From positions 62,001 to 126,000 of the forward strand of contig JABTTQ020000650.1 in NCBI GenBank assembly GCA_016081115.2: a stretch of 64,000 bases of DNA. The letters are read 5' to 3'. The position numbers and the translations under genes are program-made. Shown in pieces: positions 22,386-35,324 of this stretch. The notes beneath the pieces were generated by a model, which saw only the letters and a list, made by a program, of their open reading frames with translations, was not told the DNA's origin and did no database searches. Source of the DNA: Rehmannia glutinosa (Eukaryota > Streptophyta > Magnoliopsida > Lamiales > Orobanchaceae). Within the stretch, counting starts at the first letter, position 1; each line of letters opens with the position of its first letter.

Positions 22386-24617
22386 AATGAGACATGTCTA
22401 GTACACCCATACTTTCAATATGCCACTCAAAACTTCTAATTGGTAAACTCTTAGTAAAGGGGTCAACAAGATTTTATGCGGATGCTATCTTGCTTACTAA
22501 CACATCTCCTTGTTGAACATATCACGACAAGGTGATACTTTCGTTTGATGTGTTTTCCACGTTGATGGTTTCTAGGTTCTTTTGCATTTGCCATCGCACC
22601 TTTGTTGTCACAAAGATAATGTAATGGCTCGCGATGCGAGATGGAACCACGTCAATGCTTAGCAGAAAGTTCCTCAACCACATGGCTTCTTTGGCGCTTC
22701 ACAAGCCGCAACATATTCCACCTCCATTGTGGAATCAACAATACATGATTCTTGATACTCCTCCAAATAACAAAGACCACCACCCAATGTAAACATCGAC
22801 CCGGATATGGACTTATGAGTGTCCCTATCAACCTGAAAATAAGAATCAATATAACCCACGGGCACCAAATCAGAGTGAATAAACTAGCATATATCCTCTA
22901 GTTCTCGCAAAGATACTTGAGTATATGCTTTTACAACTATCCGATTGCTCAGTTCGATTTGACTGATATCTACCGATAATTCCAACAACATAACAGATAT
23001 CCGATCGGGTACACAACATAGCATACATGAGGCTTCCTGCAGCCTAGGCATAAGCAACCTTCTTCATGTACTCCACTTCACTAGGACTCTTAAGGCAATG
23101 CTCCCGTGACAAGTGAATTCCATGTCTGAAAGGTGTTTGGCCTTTCTTGGAATTTTGCATAGCAAACCTTTCCAGTATCTTATCAATGTATGAAGCTTGG
23201 GATAAAGCAATCCGTTTGTTCTTCCTCTCGAAAGATTCGGATTCCTAGAACATAACTTGCTTCTCGCAAGTTCTTCATATCAAACTGTTGTGCCAACCAA
23301 TATTTAGCTGATGTTAACATTCCTATGTCATTCCCAATGAGCAGAATATCATCCACATACAGTACGAGAAATGTCACCTTGTTGTTTTTAATTCTCTTAT
23401 AGACACAAGGCTCATCAAGATTTTGATCAAAACCATAACTCTTTACAGCTTGATCAAATATGATATTCCAAGACCTTGAAGCCTGTTTAAGTCCATAAAT
23501 GGACTTTTTAGTTTGCATACTCGTGCTCTTGACCCCTTTAAATAAAACCATCTGGTTGCATCACATAGATGCTCTCGTCAAGACTTCCATTAAGGAAAAC
23601 TATCTTGACATCCATTTGCCACACCTCATAATTAAAATGAGCTGCAATGGATAAGAGGACCTGAATAGACTTCAGCATAGCCACATGTGAGAAGGTTTCT
23701 TCGTAGTCGATTCCTTCTCGATGGGTAAAACCCTTAGCGACTAGTCTAGCTTTATAAGTTTCTACCTTTCCGTGTATCCCTCTCTCTCTTTTGTAAACCT
23801 ATTTACACCCTATAGGTTTTACACTATTAGGCAAGTCTACAAGATCCCAGACGGAGTTAGTGTACATGGATATCATTTCTGAATCCATAGCACTCCTCCA
23901 ATGATAAACGTCTATATCCTCCATAGCTTCTTTATACGAAGTGGGATCATCCGCTTGTTCAGTGGAGACTGCCTCGAAAGACTCTCCATAGAACAAGTAT
24001 CTAGAGGGTGGTTTAATGACTCTCCCACCACGTCTAAGTGGTGGAGGCTCTTGGATGATTGGTATTGGTTGTTGTTCTTCCACTACCTCTTGTACACCAT
24101 GCTCTTCATTCTCATCTTCAGCACCTAGAGGTGTCTGAACAATGGGAACATGACCTCCTTCCGTCTCAGGTACTGGAGATCTAGTAGGTACAGTAGGTGG
24201 AGCCTCTATTTGTCTCCCACTAGATCTAGCTACCAACGACGGTAAAAATGTGAATTCAAATTAAGTAGGTTTAGTACGGATCTCTGGAATAAATTAACTG
24301 GGAAGGTTTTCTATTATCTCTTCCAAAAGGACCTTACTCTTTGATTCACGTTCTTCTATATATCTATCCTCTAAAAAGGTTGCATTTGTACTTACAAATA
24401 CCTTTTTATCCTGAGGACTATAGATATAATATCCTCTTATTCCCTTAGGATAACCTATAAAAATGCATACCTCTGATCTTGATTATCTTTTCCATCTTTT
24501 CCATCTTTCCCTTAAGCACATGTGCAGGACATCCCCATATTCGGAGATGTCTTAGATTGGGCTTACGTCCATTCCACAATTTCAGGGGTGTCTTAGGGAT
24601 AGATTTAGAAGGAACCA
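22378..24617 (-). pseudogene. Element E pol: integrase end, RT and RNase H
   Basis: RNase H ends with DPFTKSLPIRSFEWHIESMG just before the polypurine tract. It has MEVEYVAACEA at about 22690-22725 and SGSMFTLGGG upstream of that. Reverse transcriptase has YVDDILLIGND at about 23330-23362 and KSIYGLKQASRSWN at about 23470-23515. Its N-terminal part with RRGGRVIKPPSRY lies at about 24000-24040. Integrase C-terminal residues (PKTPLKLWNGRKPNLRHLRI) occupy about 24530-24600 and are cut by element F at 24617. Stops and shifts make it dead. The motifs fit the Tork/Angela/TAR side of Ty1/copia, distinct from the 14-kb family. Confidence 0.85.
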
Positions 24618-24906
24618 TGATGTGAACCGTAGCAATGAACTTGCATATGACCCAACAAGAATATATTGTTAACCCAAGATCTTCATTAGTTCGGTTAAAA
24701 TTGGTGGAAACCTCGACCCGTTGCTTAGTAAAGCAAGAACCTCAGTATGCGAAGACGCCACAAGCAATTATAGATTATTTCCTGATTAGTCGATAATTGT
24801 AACAAGAAATGTAAATCTTGAAGCACTTGGAAAAATACTCAATTTGAGAGTAAAAGATGAATTCAATTGATAACTAATGAAAAAGAATAAGTATTCACCC
24901 TTATAG
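24618..24906 (-). repeat. Element F 3' LTR, truncated
   Basis: It matches the first 285 bases of the right LTR and stops at CACCCTTATA, where it joins gag sequence directly. Confidence 0.75.
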
Positions 24907-25468
24907 ATGCCTCGGTAATAATGATTTGGTACGAAGCGGCGTCGCATCAAACTCCTCATCTCTTTCCATGTGGAAATGGGCCGCTCGCCGCTTTTTCTCC
25001 TCGAGACCATTAATTGATCCCACCAAATATTTGCGTAGTCCGAGAACTCAGTTGATGCCAACTTCACTTTTTTCAGTTTGAAATAATTCTCGCACTCAAA
25101 CACTTTCTTGAATTTTATCTCCCAATACAATAGGCATCCGGTTCACTCTTTCCCTAGAACGATGGAATTTGCATTTTGATATTACTCAAATTTCCATCCT
25201 CACGTCCCCTATCACCCCTATTTCCACGTCGACCTCTGCCTGGATTATAATTTTGCTCCCTTTTGGAATCAAAATCATCCATCTCATTCGCCCATTCCTC
25301 CAGTTCAAACCTTCTAGGCCTCCATGCCCTGGTAACAGGCTCCTCTATTTTTGGCGCCTCCCTGGGATCCCCGTACGTCTCGATTATAACTTTCTTCACG
25401 AGGCTTGTAAATGCCACCATATCCAACTTATTACCTAAATCCAATTGTTGTAGGTTTTCCTCGAACAT
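24907..25468 (-). pseudogene. Element F gag fragment (Ty3/gypsy)
   Basis: The - strand translation contains FSDYANIWWDQLMVSRRKSG and ISTWKEMRSLMRRRFVPNHY, the hallmark capsid motif of plant Ty3/gypsy Gag. Upstream is an Arg/Gly-rich stretch (about 25190-25260). The protein is cut where it meets the truncated LTR, so zinc knuckle and polymerase are absent. Confidence 0.85.
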
Positions 25469-25881
25469 GCTTGATTCACTCCCTCAGAGTATAAGCTCGT
25501 GTTTCACTCAACTCACAATTTCCAAGTATTGCACTTGTCACGATTATAAACCAATCAGTCAATCGCAAGTACGCCTCAACAACCAAGACAATCGCAAGCA
25601 AACAATAGACTCGATAAGATGAAATTTGAAGACTAGGGTTTGTAAATCCCGATTTCCCCAAATTTTCGAATTTCTTCTTTTTTATGCACGCAAATTATGA
25701 TTCTTTACCCGTTAATTTTTCTCGTGCAAATTTTGATTCTTTTTTAATTTTGATTTTTTTAATTTTGATTTTTTTCTTTTTTTGTACCCTTGAAGAACTA
25801 AGGTTTATAAGAAAATCTGGAAAATAACAAGAATTAAAGAACAAGTATAGGTTTAACTTGCTAGATGACTCGATTACCAAA

Positions 25882-26666
25882 TCGATGTGAACCGTAGCAA
25901 CGAACGTGCATACGACCCAACAACAATATGTTTTTAACCCAAGATCTTCACTCGATCGGTTAAAATTGGTGGAAACCTCGACACGTTGTTTAGCAAAGCA
26001 AGAACCTCGGTATGCGAAGATGCCATAATCAATTATGGATTATTGCACGATAAGTCGATAATTATAACAAGAAACGTAAATCAAGCACTTGGAAAAACAA
26101 TCAATTTGAGAGTCAAAGATGAATTCAATTGATAACCAATGAAAAAGTGTTGTTCACCCTTATATAGGATTCAAAACCCTAACCCTACTTAGAAACTAAA
26201 AAGGAAATAAAAACATGTATGGACACACGGGTTGTGCGTCTCGCGCCAAGGTCTTCTACACACGGTGCGTGTGCTGCATGTACGTCAAGTCGAAGATCCT
26301 TTTTCATTCACATAGACGCACGGGCTGCCCGTGCGTAACTCCGCTTTGTCCCAAACTCGAAATATCAACTTAAGACGATCGTTAAAGGTTTATTTGGTTT
26401 TCAAAACATCAAAACGACCACTCAAATGACTCGAGAATAATGAAAATAAACACCTAATATATGATGAACAAATACAAGAACTCAAGAACCTCCTAAGCAA
26501 TTCAACCCGGTGGGAAATTCTAGACAAGATGAGATCGTGGGTAGGAAAAGAGAAGCGTGGCCTCTTCGATCGCTATATCATCATTGCTAGTCAATTACGT
26601 AGTCTTCAAGAACTCGAGATAATTTGCATTTGATGTTGCCGGATCATTCTTGATGGATTCACATTA
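25882..26666 (-). repeat. Element F 5' LTR
   Basis: About 785 bp; its left part repeats 24618-24905. The right end with GATTCACATTA adjoins the AACCA target duplication. Confidence 0.7.
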
Positions 26667-26671
26667 AACCA

Positions 26672-27600
26672 TATTCAATACGTATATTGCAGTTTGTATA
26701 GCATATCCCCAAAAAGGATGTAGCAAGAGTAGAGAAGCCAAGCATAGATCGACTATGTCTAACAAGGTCCTGTTTCTCTTGGGAGTACAGTGCGCTCAAT
26801 CGGGATAAAATCCCATTTTTCGATAGGTATGTTCTAAAGTTGTTGGATAGATACTCTTCACCTTGATTTGAATGAAGTATCTTTATGCTCTTAGCTATTT
26901 ACTTTTCTCGTCAGTTCAATTCCTTAAATTTCTCAAATGCTTGAGACTTGCGAGCCATTAGGTAAATATAATCAGTATTGAGAGTAATCATCGGTGAAAG
27001 TGATGAAATACTCATATCCATCTCTAGCTTGGACACTAATAGGTCCATATACATCGAGTGTATTAATTCTAAAACTTGTTTGGCCCTAAGCCCTTTAGAA
27101 GTAAAAAGACCTCTTAGTCATTTTACCTTCAGGACAAGATTCACAAACTCGAAGAGATTCTACCTTTAAATCACTTGAAGGACCATCCCTTACTAGTCTT
27201 TGAATCCTATCAAGGTTAATATGACCAAGTCTTAGGTGCCACAAATAAATGTCATTAGTAGGAGATAACTTAATGTGTTTCTTAGATGTAGTGTGGTGCA
27301 ATGAGCTGTCAGAAGGTTTCAAAGTATACAAATCGTTATTCACATGTCCCTTACAAATAAGAGCTTTTTTCAAGGTAATATCAATCTCCATCGGTAAAAA
27401 ATGGACATAATATCCTTGTTTAAACAATAAAGCAACATAAATTAAATTTCTAGTAATATCTGGGACATATTGACAGCCTTTGCAGACACCACAACTCCTA
27501 TGTCAACCCTCGAGTATGTTTTCCTTCATTGAGCTCATTGGTCACTTGGAACCCATGCAATGTATTGCATATATGATTAGTGGCTCCGAGTCTACTATCT
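26672..27600 (-). pseudogene. Element E integrase and pre-integrase region
   Basis: The integrase core is heavily damaged (about 26672-27090; FWGYAIQTAIYVLN at about 26675-26720). The pre-integrase zinc region is well preserved at 27095-27427, with LWHLRLGHINLDRIQRLVRD and ESCPEGKMTKR. It is the part of E's pol to the right of element F. Confidence 0.8.
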
Positions 27601-28445
27601 AAGTATTTGTAGAATCAACCACTAGGCATGACTCAATAAAAGATAACTCACCATCACCTTGCTTTTGAGAAGCTAGGTATTTCAGACAGTTTCTCTTCCA
27701 GTGACCCTTCTCTCCACCATTGAAGCACTTCCCCTTAGGCTTGCCATCTGTTTTAGCCTTTTTAGCTTTTTGCTGTGAGCCCTTCTTATTGGATTTTTTC
27801 CTCTTATTTCCTCCATTGTCTTTCGGTTTGGAATAGGATGGTCCAATGTATAGAGTTGTCAATTTCAGCTGATGGCCGATGGGCCAACCCAACTGACCCG
27901 ATATTTTTCTTGGACTAGGCTTTAATATCAAGGTCCAAAAATGTTGGGCCTCAAAAGACATTTGGCATTGGGCCGAGTCGGCCGACCAACACTTTTAGTA
28001 TATTTTCATTGGCCGGGCTGGGCTGAGCTCCCCAAATTGGCGGCCTGATCTTTGTTTGCCCCATTGCCCAACCAATGTTTTTCAAAAACCCGATGGGGGT
28101 CGGTCCAAATTTAGGAGGCTTTTAATAGCTCTAAACAAATGTAACATCAAATGCATCACCACTCTTGGTTTTTAAAACATTCTCACCATTTTGGAGCTCT
28201 TTCATCAGCTCGGTCAGGGACATGTTAAGCTTGTTCATGTTATAACTAACTTTGAACAACGAGAACATCATCGGAAGAGTCTCCAAAGCCATGTCAACCT
28301 AAGTCTCCGATTTGATCTCAGCCCCTAAAACCTCAGCCACGTTAAACTGAGCGATCAATGCAAGCATATGATCTCTCATGGGTGTCCCAGGCTTCATGCG
28401 CATGTTCATTATAGACCTAATGGCTGCTTGGCGGGCTTGCTTCTC
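27600..28445 (-). pseudogene. Element E gag, broken and truncated
   Basis: The - strand contains IMNMRMKPGTPMRDHMLALI and the phrase YNMNKLNMSLTELMKEL, the standard copia gag core. A Lys-rich stretch and a zinc knuckle GKCFNGGEKGHWKRNC follow, in which the second cysteine is read as glycine. A premature TAG sits at about 28319-28321, where the family has a CAG codon. The frame is interrupted by the hAT-like MITE at 27851-28135 and cut at 28445 by element B. Confidence 0.8.
27843..28143. mobile_element. hAT-like MITE in element E gag
   Basis: The 285-bp insert (27851-28135) starts TAGAGTTGTCAATTT and ends AATAGCTCTAAA, giving short imperfect inverted ends. It is flanked by an 8-bp near-duplication, CCAATGTA (27843-27850) and CAAATGTA (28136-28143). 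Eight-base duplications, AGAGTTGTCAATTT ends and GGGCC-rich bodies are typical of hAT-derived MITEs. It has no ORF, and the host gag reading resumes on both sides. Confidence 0.7.
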
Positions 28446-29924
28446 GTAGGTCCCAAGGGGTGTGAGTAAGGTTTAGAAGGGGGTTGAATAAACCTTACCA
28501 ACTTTTCAATTTTAGTCCTTTTAAAATAGTACGAGTTAAATTCACGGCTAAGTCCTCGAGGGACAACTAGGATAGTTAACCAACCAAAGTTAGCCACTCA
28601 GCGATTTCGATTGAGTGTTGATAGAATAACTCATTATTTAGTCTAAACCTTAACTTGGTTTGTGATGAGATTTTTTGGAAGACTTAACACCCTTGAATTT
28701 GGTTTAAGTTTGTTTTAACACTTGGTTTTAGCACTTTGTTAATTATCAGTTGGATAGCAAATTATCAATGAGATATAAAATGATATGCGAGAAATTAAAT
28801 CTTTGAAATATAAATGACACGATAATTTTTATAGAGGTTCAAGATGGGGTAATTATTCTAATCTCTCTCTTCTCCAACTCCTGGAGGAATCCACTAAGTA
28901 TTGATCAGTACAAAGTGGTTATCACCCGGATGCAAGTCTTGATCACACACGGTGACTTGATCCTTTGGGACTCGATCTAGAGATGCTTGGTCACACGGTG
29001 GCTTCTCGTCCGACTAGAACTTCTTTCGGGTATTTGCTTGCTACTTGCCTAACATGCTCAAGCTTCTTGGATTTGATCACGAAGCCCTCCAATAACTTGA
29101 GACCGGTTCGACCTTGAACCTTTCTACAATCCTCCTTGGAATGTAGACCCTTTTGATTCTTCAAAAGTTTCCTCTTCAACAGTTTGAAGTTGTCTTTCCT
29201 TCACGACTTGGTGTTGGATTGATTTCCTTGAAATTTAGGCTTGAGGATTTGCTTGAATAACTTGAGCATATTTTGCGGGTTCTGATTCGAGTAATAGCTT
29301 GAAAAATATAGCCCTGACCCACTAGAAAATCGGGTGGCCCATCGGGTGGGCGAAATTGACGCTCTAATTGACATTTCCTCGTATTAAATGAGCATTGACT
29401 TTTCGTAGTCGACACAAGGTGCAGTGCTTCCCATTGGTTTTTTCCTTTTGCACGCTTCGGGACTGATAACTTTAAGACATGGCAACATGGAAGTATTACT
29501 TGTTTAGGTAATATTCTTGACTTACGTGCAAACGGATTCTTTTCGATTGTCTTGACTTTTTTGCAATTCTCTAACTTCCCAGGTGACTTTGAATCGCCTT
29601 CCAATCGATGGATGACTCATCCGTCACTTCAACTTGAGACTTGGCTTCTTGAGTTTACTTGACCGACACTTCACACAATTGTATCCCACGGTGATACTCC
29701 TTCATCGAGTTCTTGACTTCTCCTTCTTGCCATACTCACTGTTCCACAAATGGAGTCTTCATTTTAGTCTTGGTTGATTTCTTGTATATCCAGGCATATG
29801 TGACTTGACTCACTCGTACATCCCTATCTATTACAATTCAAATTACAAGGAAAATGGGGTGCCAACTTTCTAGTCTAAGTTTTACATGGCATTCATCAAA
29901 ATCTAACAAATAAATTTCCCAACA
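28446..29924 (-). repeat. Copy B left LTR with a foreign 63-bp patch
   Basis: A 1,479-bp LTR ending CCCAACA. Its first base is read CGTAGG instead of TGTAGG. At 29304-29366 it carries 63 bases unlike any other LTR copy, in place of 137 bases (compare 41621-41757). The lost part includes the conserved TATA box. Confidence 0.85.
29304..29366. mobile_element. Fragment of a hAT-like MITE end inside copy B LTR
   Basis: The reverse complement reads AGAGCGTCAATTTCGCCCAC and continues with CCGATGGGCC. It resembles the first 60 bases of the MITE at 27851. Only one end is present and LTR sequence is missing beside it, so it is a remnant rather than an intact insertion. Confidence 0.55.
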
Positions 29925-30216
29925 ATTTCCCCCTTTTTGATGATGCCAAAACTTAAAACATACAAACAAAATGTAAATAGCAAAGATACATACAGACAAT
30001 GTAGAAACAGAGAATGTATGCGTAGAATCAATCTTTTTATTGATCATAACATTCTTGTCCTTTACACAGCTGTTTACAATGTGTATCAGAGCAAACATAG
30101 CATTCTATATCTACGCAAAAATATAGAAATTGCATAACTTTTATTCATCGTACAGAAGACTTACATATATATGTATTTACAATAGTAAAATACATGAAGG
30201 GGTGGACAACAACACT

Positions 30217-33200
30217 TCATCGCCTTCGCTGCCTCCTTCTTTCTTCTTCAGCTCTGTCGTCCTCTGGTCTCTTTCTCTTCTTTTCTTCTTCAGCTGCTTT
30301 CTTTTTCTCGTAGGCTCTTCTAGCAGCTTCGTCTTTTCTCTTTCTTTCTTGTCTTCGTTGACTCTCTTCCCACAGCTGATCTTGTCTCTTATTCTCTTCT
30401 TCAATCCTTTTTACATATTCAGCATTCTTCCTCGCCACTTCCATGTTGGCTACTACGTCATACCCAGCCCAATAGATCCTTCCTTTCTTTCCTGGATCTA
30501 TGTATTCGATGTTTTTGGGTAGAGGTCTAGGTCTGAAACCTCTTCCTCCACTTCTTCTTCCTCTTCCTCTAGGCGTGTATTGTACTGGAGCCTTCTTCTT
30601 TCCAAAGAGTGGGCAGAGTGATCGCTTAGTAGTAGTCTCTTTGCTGCCTTCTTCTTCGCACAACTTGAGGCCTTTTTCCCAATACAAGTCCAGGCTTGGG
30701 CCATGGACATGCCCAAGTATCCTTGATTCGAGCATTTTGAATTCATCAATCGATCTAGGCTCATTTCCGACATCCGAAATGGCATCGGTGTCTCTTCCCC
30801 GGTATGCCTCCGTATTGTTTTAATATGTCCATCGACGGGCATCCTTTTTCTTTCAACTTATTTCATCTCTCGCTTCTACGATTTTTCTCTTCTCGACATA
30901 GGCACATCAGTGTTGGAGCGGAGAGTCACCGAAGTTTCTTGATTATGTCATTGTGACGAGTCCCTTGTTGAGGGTTTTAGCAACCATTAGAGTCATATCC
31001 TTTGAACCTTCCCCTCAATTGCTTTTCCTTTTCTTTTCTTCTCTTTTCTTGACTATTTTCTTCTTTTTCTCAACAATCAATCGCGTCTTCTTTTTCTCAA
31101 TAGCCGACTCTTTCTCTTTCTCCACGGTGATTCCCTTTCAACGTCTTTAGGTATTCCTCTTACCCCTTTTTGGCATCATCAAAGGAGAGAGGAACCCCTG
31201 AAACATGCCGACAAGCATGAAATCTTGGCGATCGATAGCCGAGTTTTGCTTGGATCTTCTTTGCGGAGTATCTTTGTTCAAATTCGGAGCGAGTGCCTTT
31301 GGATTCGGTTGCCACCAACTTCATTTCAGCCATAAGAAGGCTGAACTTTTCTTTCATATTCACTCTACGCGAGAAGTTCTTTTCAATGAAATTCTCGCAG
31401 CTAGTTCCATTTAGTGGTATGAGAGGCATGCATCCGATCAATATTTTCTTGCATCCTCGTCTTCATGTCGGCATTATCGGCGCTCCATCAGCATTTTATT
31501 GTACAATGCCTTAAAGTATCGAACCTATTTGAGCCGATTGTACTCTTGCTATTTGACACCATTCCCTTTATCCGTATCACAATCCTTCTTAAATCGCTTC
31601 TTAAATCTGCTTTGTGAGGGTGGCATCTCTCTTGTCCAATCGCATATCAAGTGAAGCTTGGTCTTTGTTCAATCTTTTCAATCTCACCGAGTATTGTCTT
31701 AAATACCTCATGTACCTCAAAGTCACCTCGGTTTGGTGGCGGCCAAACAACATCGAAATCAAAATCTATAGGGATAATGGAGTCGGTGGGAATGATGGAT
31801 CGGTCGAACGTTGAAACGATCTTGTTCACAGTGTTTTTCTTCAAGGTCGGGCAAACTCAACTGGAAAGGAAAGGTTTGTTCAAATGCATCATCACGCACG
31901 CACGGAATTGAGGATTGTTTGTTCATGTTTGTGATGATTCAGGTGGAGTCGAACCGGCTGCAGCTTTGGGAGCCTCGTGAGATGACTCGGTCTCGGTGGG
32001 CCTTGGTGAGATGATTGGCGGTGATCGAGCCTCACTGCCTTTGTCAGACTTCTTCGGCTTGGTGGTTTTCGCTAAATGAATTTGCGTGTCTTTGCACCAT
32101 CAGCGTCATCGGACGAGGATGAGTCTTGAAGGCCGGGCTCATCATCCAAGGCCGAGTCTTTGTGATGTTCGGTTGGAGTAGACTCACTTCATCTACAAAT
32201 CCGGGAAAGTTGTATCGGGATCATCCGGGAGTCATGAAGAGCACCGATTTCCTCCTCGAATCAGCAATTATGGTATGAGGAATGCTCTTATCTCATTGAG
32301 TTTTACCTAGGGAAGTCTCAACCTCCCGTAGGCCTTCATTACCTCCCGCGGTCTCGGTGCGGTGGGGTTTTGTGCGATCCCTTCGACAGTACAAAATGTC
32401 TTAGGGTCTTTCGCAATGGCATCCACAGGAGTCTCAACTCCGTGGATTGCACTTTCATTGCCCAGTGTTAACTCTGGGCGAGATCCATCTTGTGCCTCGA
32501 CCGCATCGGCAGGCGTCCTCGGCTGCAGAGAGATTGACACTTCAATCGAGACATACTCAATGTCCGTGCTTCAAAGTGACAACTTTCTTTGTGTTTCTTT
32601 TTCTTGTTCCTTCTCCACTTCGCCTCCTAGATTCATGGTGGAGTCATCGCAACATCCTCCGTCCTAGGCAGTGGAGGGAGTTTTCCCTTAGTGGCACACC
32701 GGTGAGTGACTTGTGATGGGGTCACTCTTCTCCAGGACTCATTTTGTGTCCTTTGAGTGTTCAACCGTGGGCGGTGGCAACAGGGGTTGGCTCAACTTGG
32801 GTCCCCAAGTTCCCGGTTTCATCGCCAAGTCCTTAGATCTGTCTTCTCCGAGTGAATCGGGAAGTGGTTGCGGCAATAACGGTGGCAATCGCTACACCAC
32901 TCCCAACGGATCAATCTCGGTGAGATTTGGAAGACTCTCCTAGTCCTTTCATCACGGCTCTTTCTCATGCAACAATGTGGATTCCTCATGGCTTGCCGCA
33001 TGTCCAACTTTTCTTGTGCAAAGAACGGGTCCAAGTCCTCATCACTGCCCGAGAGAGTATGTCGAGATGAGGATGAGTATGGTCATGGTTCCGGTGAGAG
33101 GACAAATGCCGACTCTCTCACGAGTTTGACTTCCTCGGCTAATCTCTCATTCTCTTTTTCCTTGAAGATCGCTAGATATCCAGGCAGTTATCTTCATCAA

Positions 33201-34776
33201 GTGCCTGGACCACTGTGGTCAATCCGAGGAAGTTCATCAATTCTTCTTCTTCCTCGATGAATTTAGGGTGTGCGAATCGCTTGCTCTCTTGATCGACTAA
33301 GCTTCCATTTCCTCCATTCTCTCAGGCGATTTTGGATGTCCGGATATGGTGGAGAGAGCATGATCACATCATCTTCTCTTTGTTGCCCTTCCTTTTCGGA
33401 ATGGAAGTTAACATACTCTGCTTGCTCAACACCTTCAGAAGATCGGGGCAGTGGAGACACGATCCTATCGTGGGATTCATTGTCTCTCGCTTCTTCTTGT
33501 TCTCGTTGTTCTATCCAGTTTGGGTCTTCAATTTGCCTCGTTGATCGGCCTTAGCAGATTTGGTCTGTTTCATCAATAACTTTTGAGATCGCACTTCTCC
33601 AGTATCTCGGAGAGATCTTTCCGGTGAGTGGAGACTCACTGTTTGTCTTCTCAAGCTCGAACACCTGGTAAGTCTTCCTCCTTCTCTTAGTTTTTACCGG
33701 AGGAATGTCTGGTTCTACTTCCTCCGGTTCCTCGAAGGTAAAGGCCTTTGGAGTTGCCTTAGAGGCAGATGCCTTTCTCGCCTTGCGCGATCCTCTTTCT
33801 TCTTTATTCTTGGAGAAGGTATTAAGGATTCCTTCTCCATCTGCGGCTGCAAGGGCAAGAGACACGGCTGCAGGGGGTGACTGGGCTGCAGGGGCAGTGC
33901 ATCTTTCTTCTTCTTCACGCAGGGCAACAATCTTTTTTTGCATGGGCGCTTTCTTCTTTGGAGGGGAGGCAACAACTGTTTCTTCGGGATCAGCTGATTG
34001 CCCCTCACTGGTGTCCGCCCTCTTGGCTTAAGCTCTCTTCTGGGGTCCTGAGAGATTTGATCGGAACATCTTCTTGTTGACATGGAACGCCTTTCCATGT
34101 CGGAGTGGAACGCCCTTCACCTCCATCAACCGGCCAACTACGAGGCCATAACCCAAAGATCCTCCGAATGATCCATCGTCTTTGAAGGACTTGTTTCCAA
34201 CATTCTCGCGTAGTCTGTCAGTATACAAACTCGGCTTGGTTGACCTTCTTCTCCTCCATGATCGCAGCCATAAGATCAACTTGGTTTTGGACGGTGATTA
34301 AAGCTTCCAAATTTTATATCTACACATTCGCTACGATATCCAATAGCTTATGATAATCTTTCTTGGCACTTTTTGTCTCTTTGTGTAAACAATATTTGCA
34401 GCTCACTCGGGTTTGGCCTCTTCTTTTCCATGCGACCAAATCAACATCTGCTTCATATATCTCCGGCATGCCCTCCGACGGTAATAAGCGATTGCTCGCA
34501 AGGTCATTTGCGATGATTGTTATGTCCTTGCGGTGGATGGAGGACTTAATCCCCTTCGGCCCCGCACTTCGGCATTTACGTAGAAGGGGCGACTTCTTCT
34601 ACGTACGTCATAGGATATTCCATCATCGAAAGGGTTTCAACCAGATTTCTCGATCTTATCGGCTATCTTCTTCACTAGGGTTTCATCGAACCCCGCTTCA
34701 ACATTCCTTCAAAATTCACGGTCGATCTAGTGTGGATTTGCTTTGCGAGCTTAAGCGAAATCGTGGTGGTGCCAAT
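30217..34776 (-). CDS. Copy B additional ORF (broken)
   Basis: Same layout as in copy A: the NKSFKDDGSFGGSLGYGLVV block at about 34130-34200, an Ala/Pro linker near 33800-33900, and the basic coiled-coil C-terminus (30217-30735). That last part is an uninterrupted 172-codon frame ending in an RRRQRRR run. The start codon of the other copies reads ATT here (34776-34774). About 1,520 codons nominal. Confidence 0.6.
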
Positions 34777-35014
34777 TTAGTGATTCTTACCGAACAAAAC
34801 TTGACGAACTTGCTCTTAAATTGGTAGGGTTTTGAGAGAAAAATGCTTTTTTTACGGAGAGATGAACAATTTTGAGTAATGAGAGAGAAACTGAATAAAA
34901 TGGTATAAATGGGTTATGAAAGGATGTGCTTTCGGTTTTGAAATTTGATCAAGATCGACGACTCAGTTTTAGCACGCCGATTAGCATTTAATTGCCCGCA
35001 TTTAATGCGGCAAG

Positions 35015-35198
35015 CATTTATATCAATCATAGGCTTTGTCGTGCGACTTTTGTTGTACTGTCATTATTATCTTGACGTCATCCTTAAAAATATTCCCGCT
35101 CATTAAAAACATTGCGTTTTTGTCACTTAGCTCATAAATGACTCAGCTTACTCCTTAGCTGACTCAACTCTTCTTCTCTCTATTCATATAGTGACTCA
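35015..35198 (-). promoter_or_regulatory. Promoter-like block before the additional ORF, copy B
   Basis: ATATAAATGC on the - strand (35015-35024), TGACGTCA at 35073-35080, a TTCCCGC word, and TGACTCA at 35139-35145 and 35192-35198. Order and spacing match copies A, C and D. The TATA-like box is about 240 bases from the (mutated) start. Confidence 0.5.
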
Positions 35199-35324
35199 GC
35201 TGTCAGCTAACTCGATACAACTGACTTTCCGATACTGCTGATTCACTTGGCTGATTTAAGAAATCTGCTCAATTTTCATCTTGTCACTTTTCATCTTTTC
35301 TCCTTGCGTCTTACGAGTGTCAAC

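Larger units (their letters stand above)
24618..26666 (-). mobile_element. Element F: internally deleted Ty3/gypsy element in E's integrase
   Basis: The element starts TGATGTGAACC and ends GATTCACATTA, with the 5-bp target duplication AACCA (24613-24617 and 26667-26671). E's integrase reading resumes on either side (IQTAIYVLNMV to the right, PSKSIPKTP to the left). A direct repeat of about 285 bp (24618-24905 and 25882-26165) is the shared part of its two LTRs. Only gag and leader remain inside. Polymerase, polypurine tract and the inner part of the 3' LTR are gone, joined at a short shared ATA. Confidence 0.8.

Noticed and set aside
22364..28445. Treating E as another copy of the 14-kb family
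   Set aside because: Its polypurine tract, RT, RNase H end and gag motifs differ, and pol ends directly at the polypurine tract with no additional ORF.
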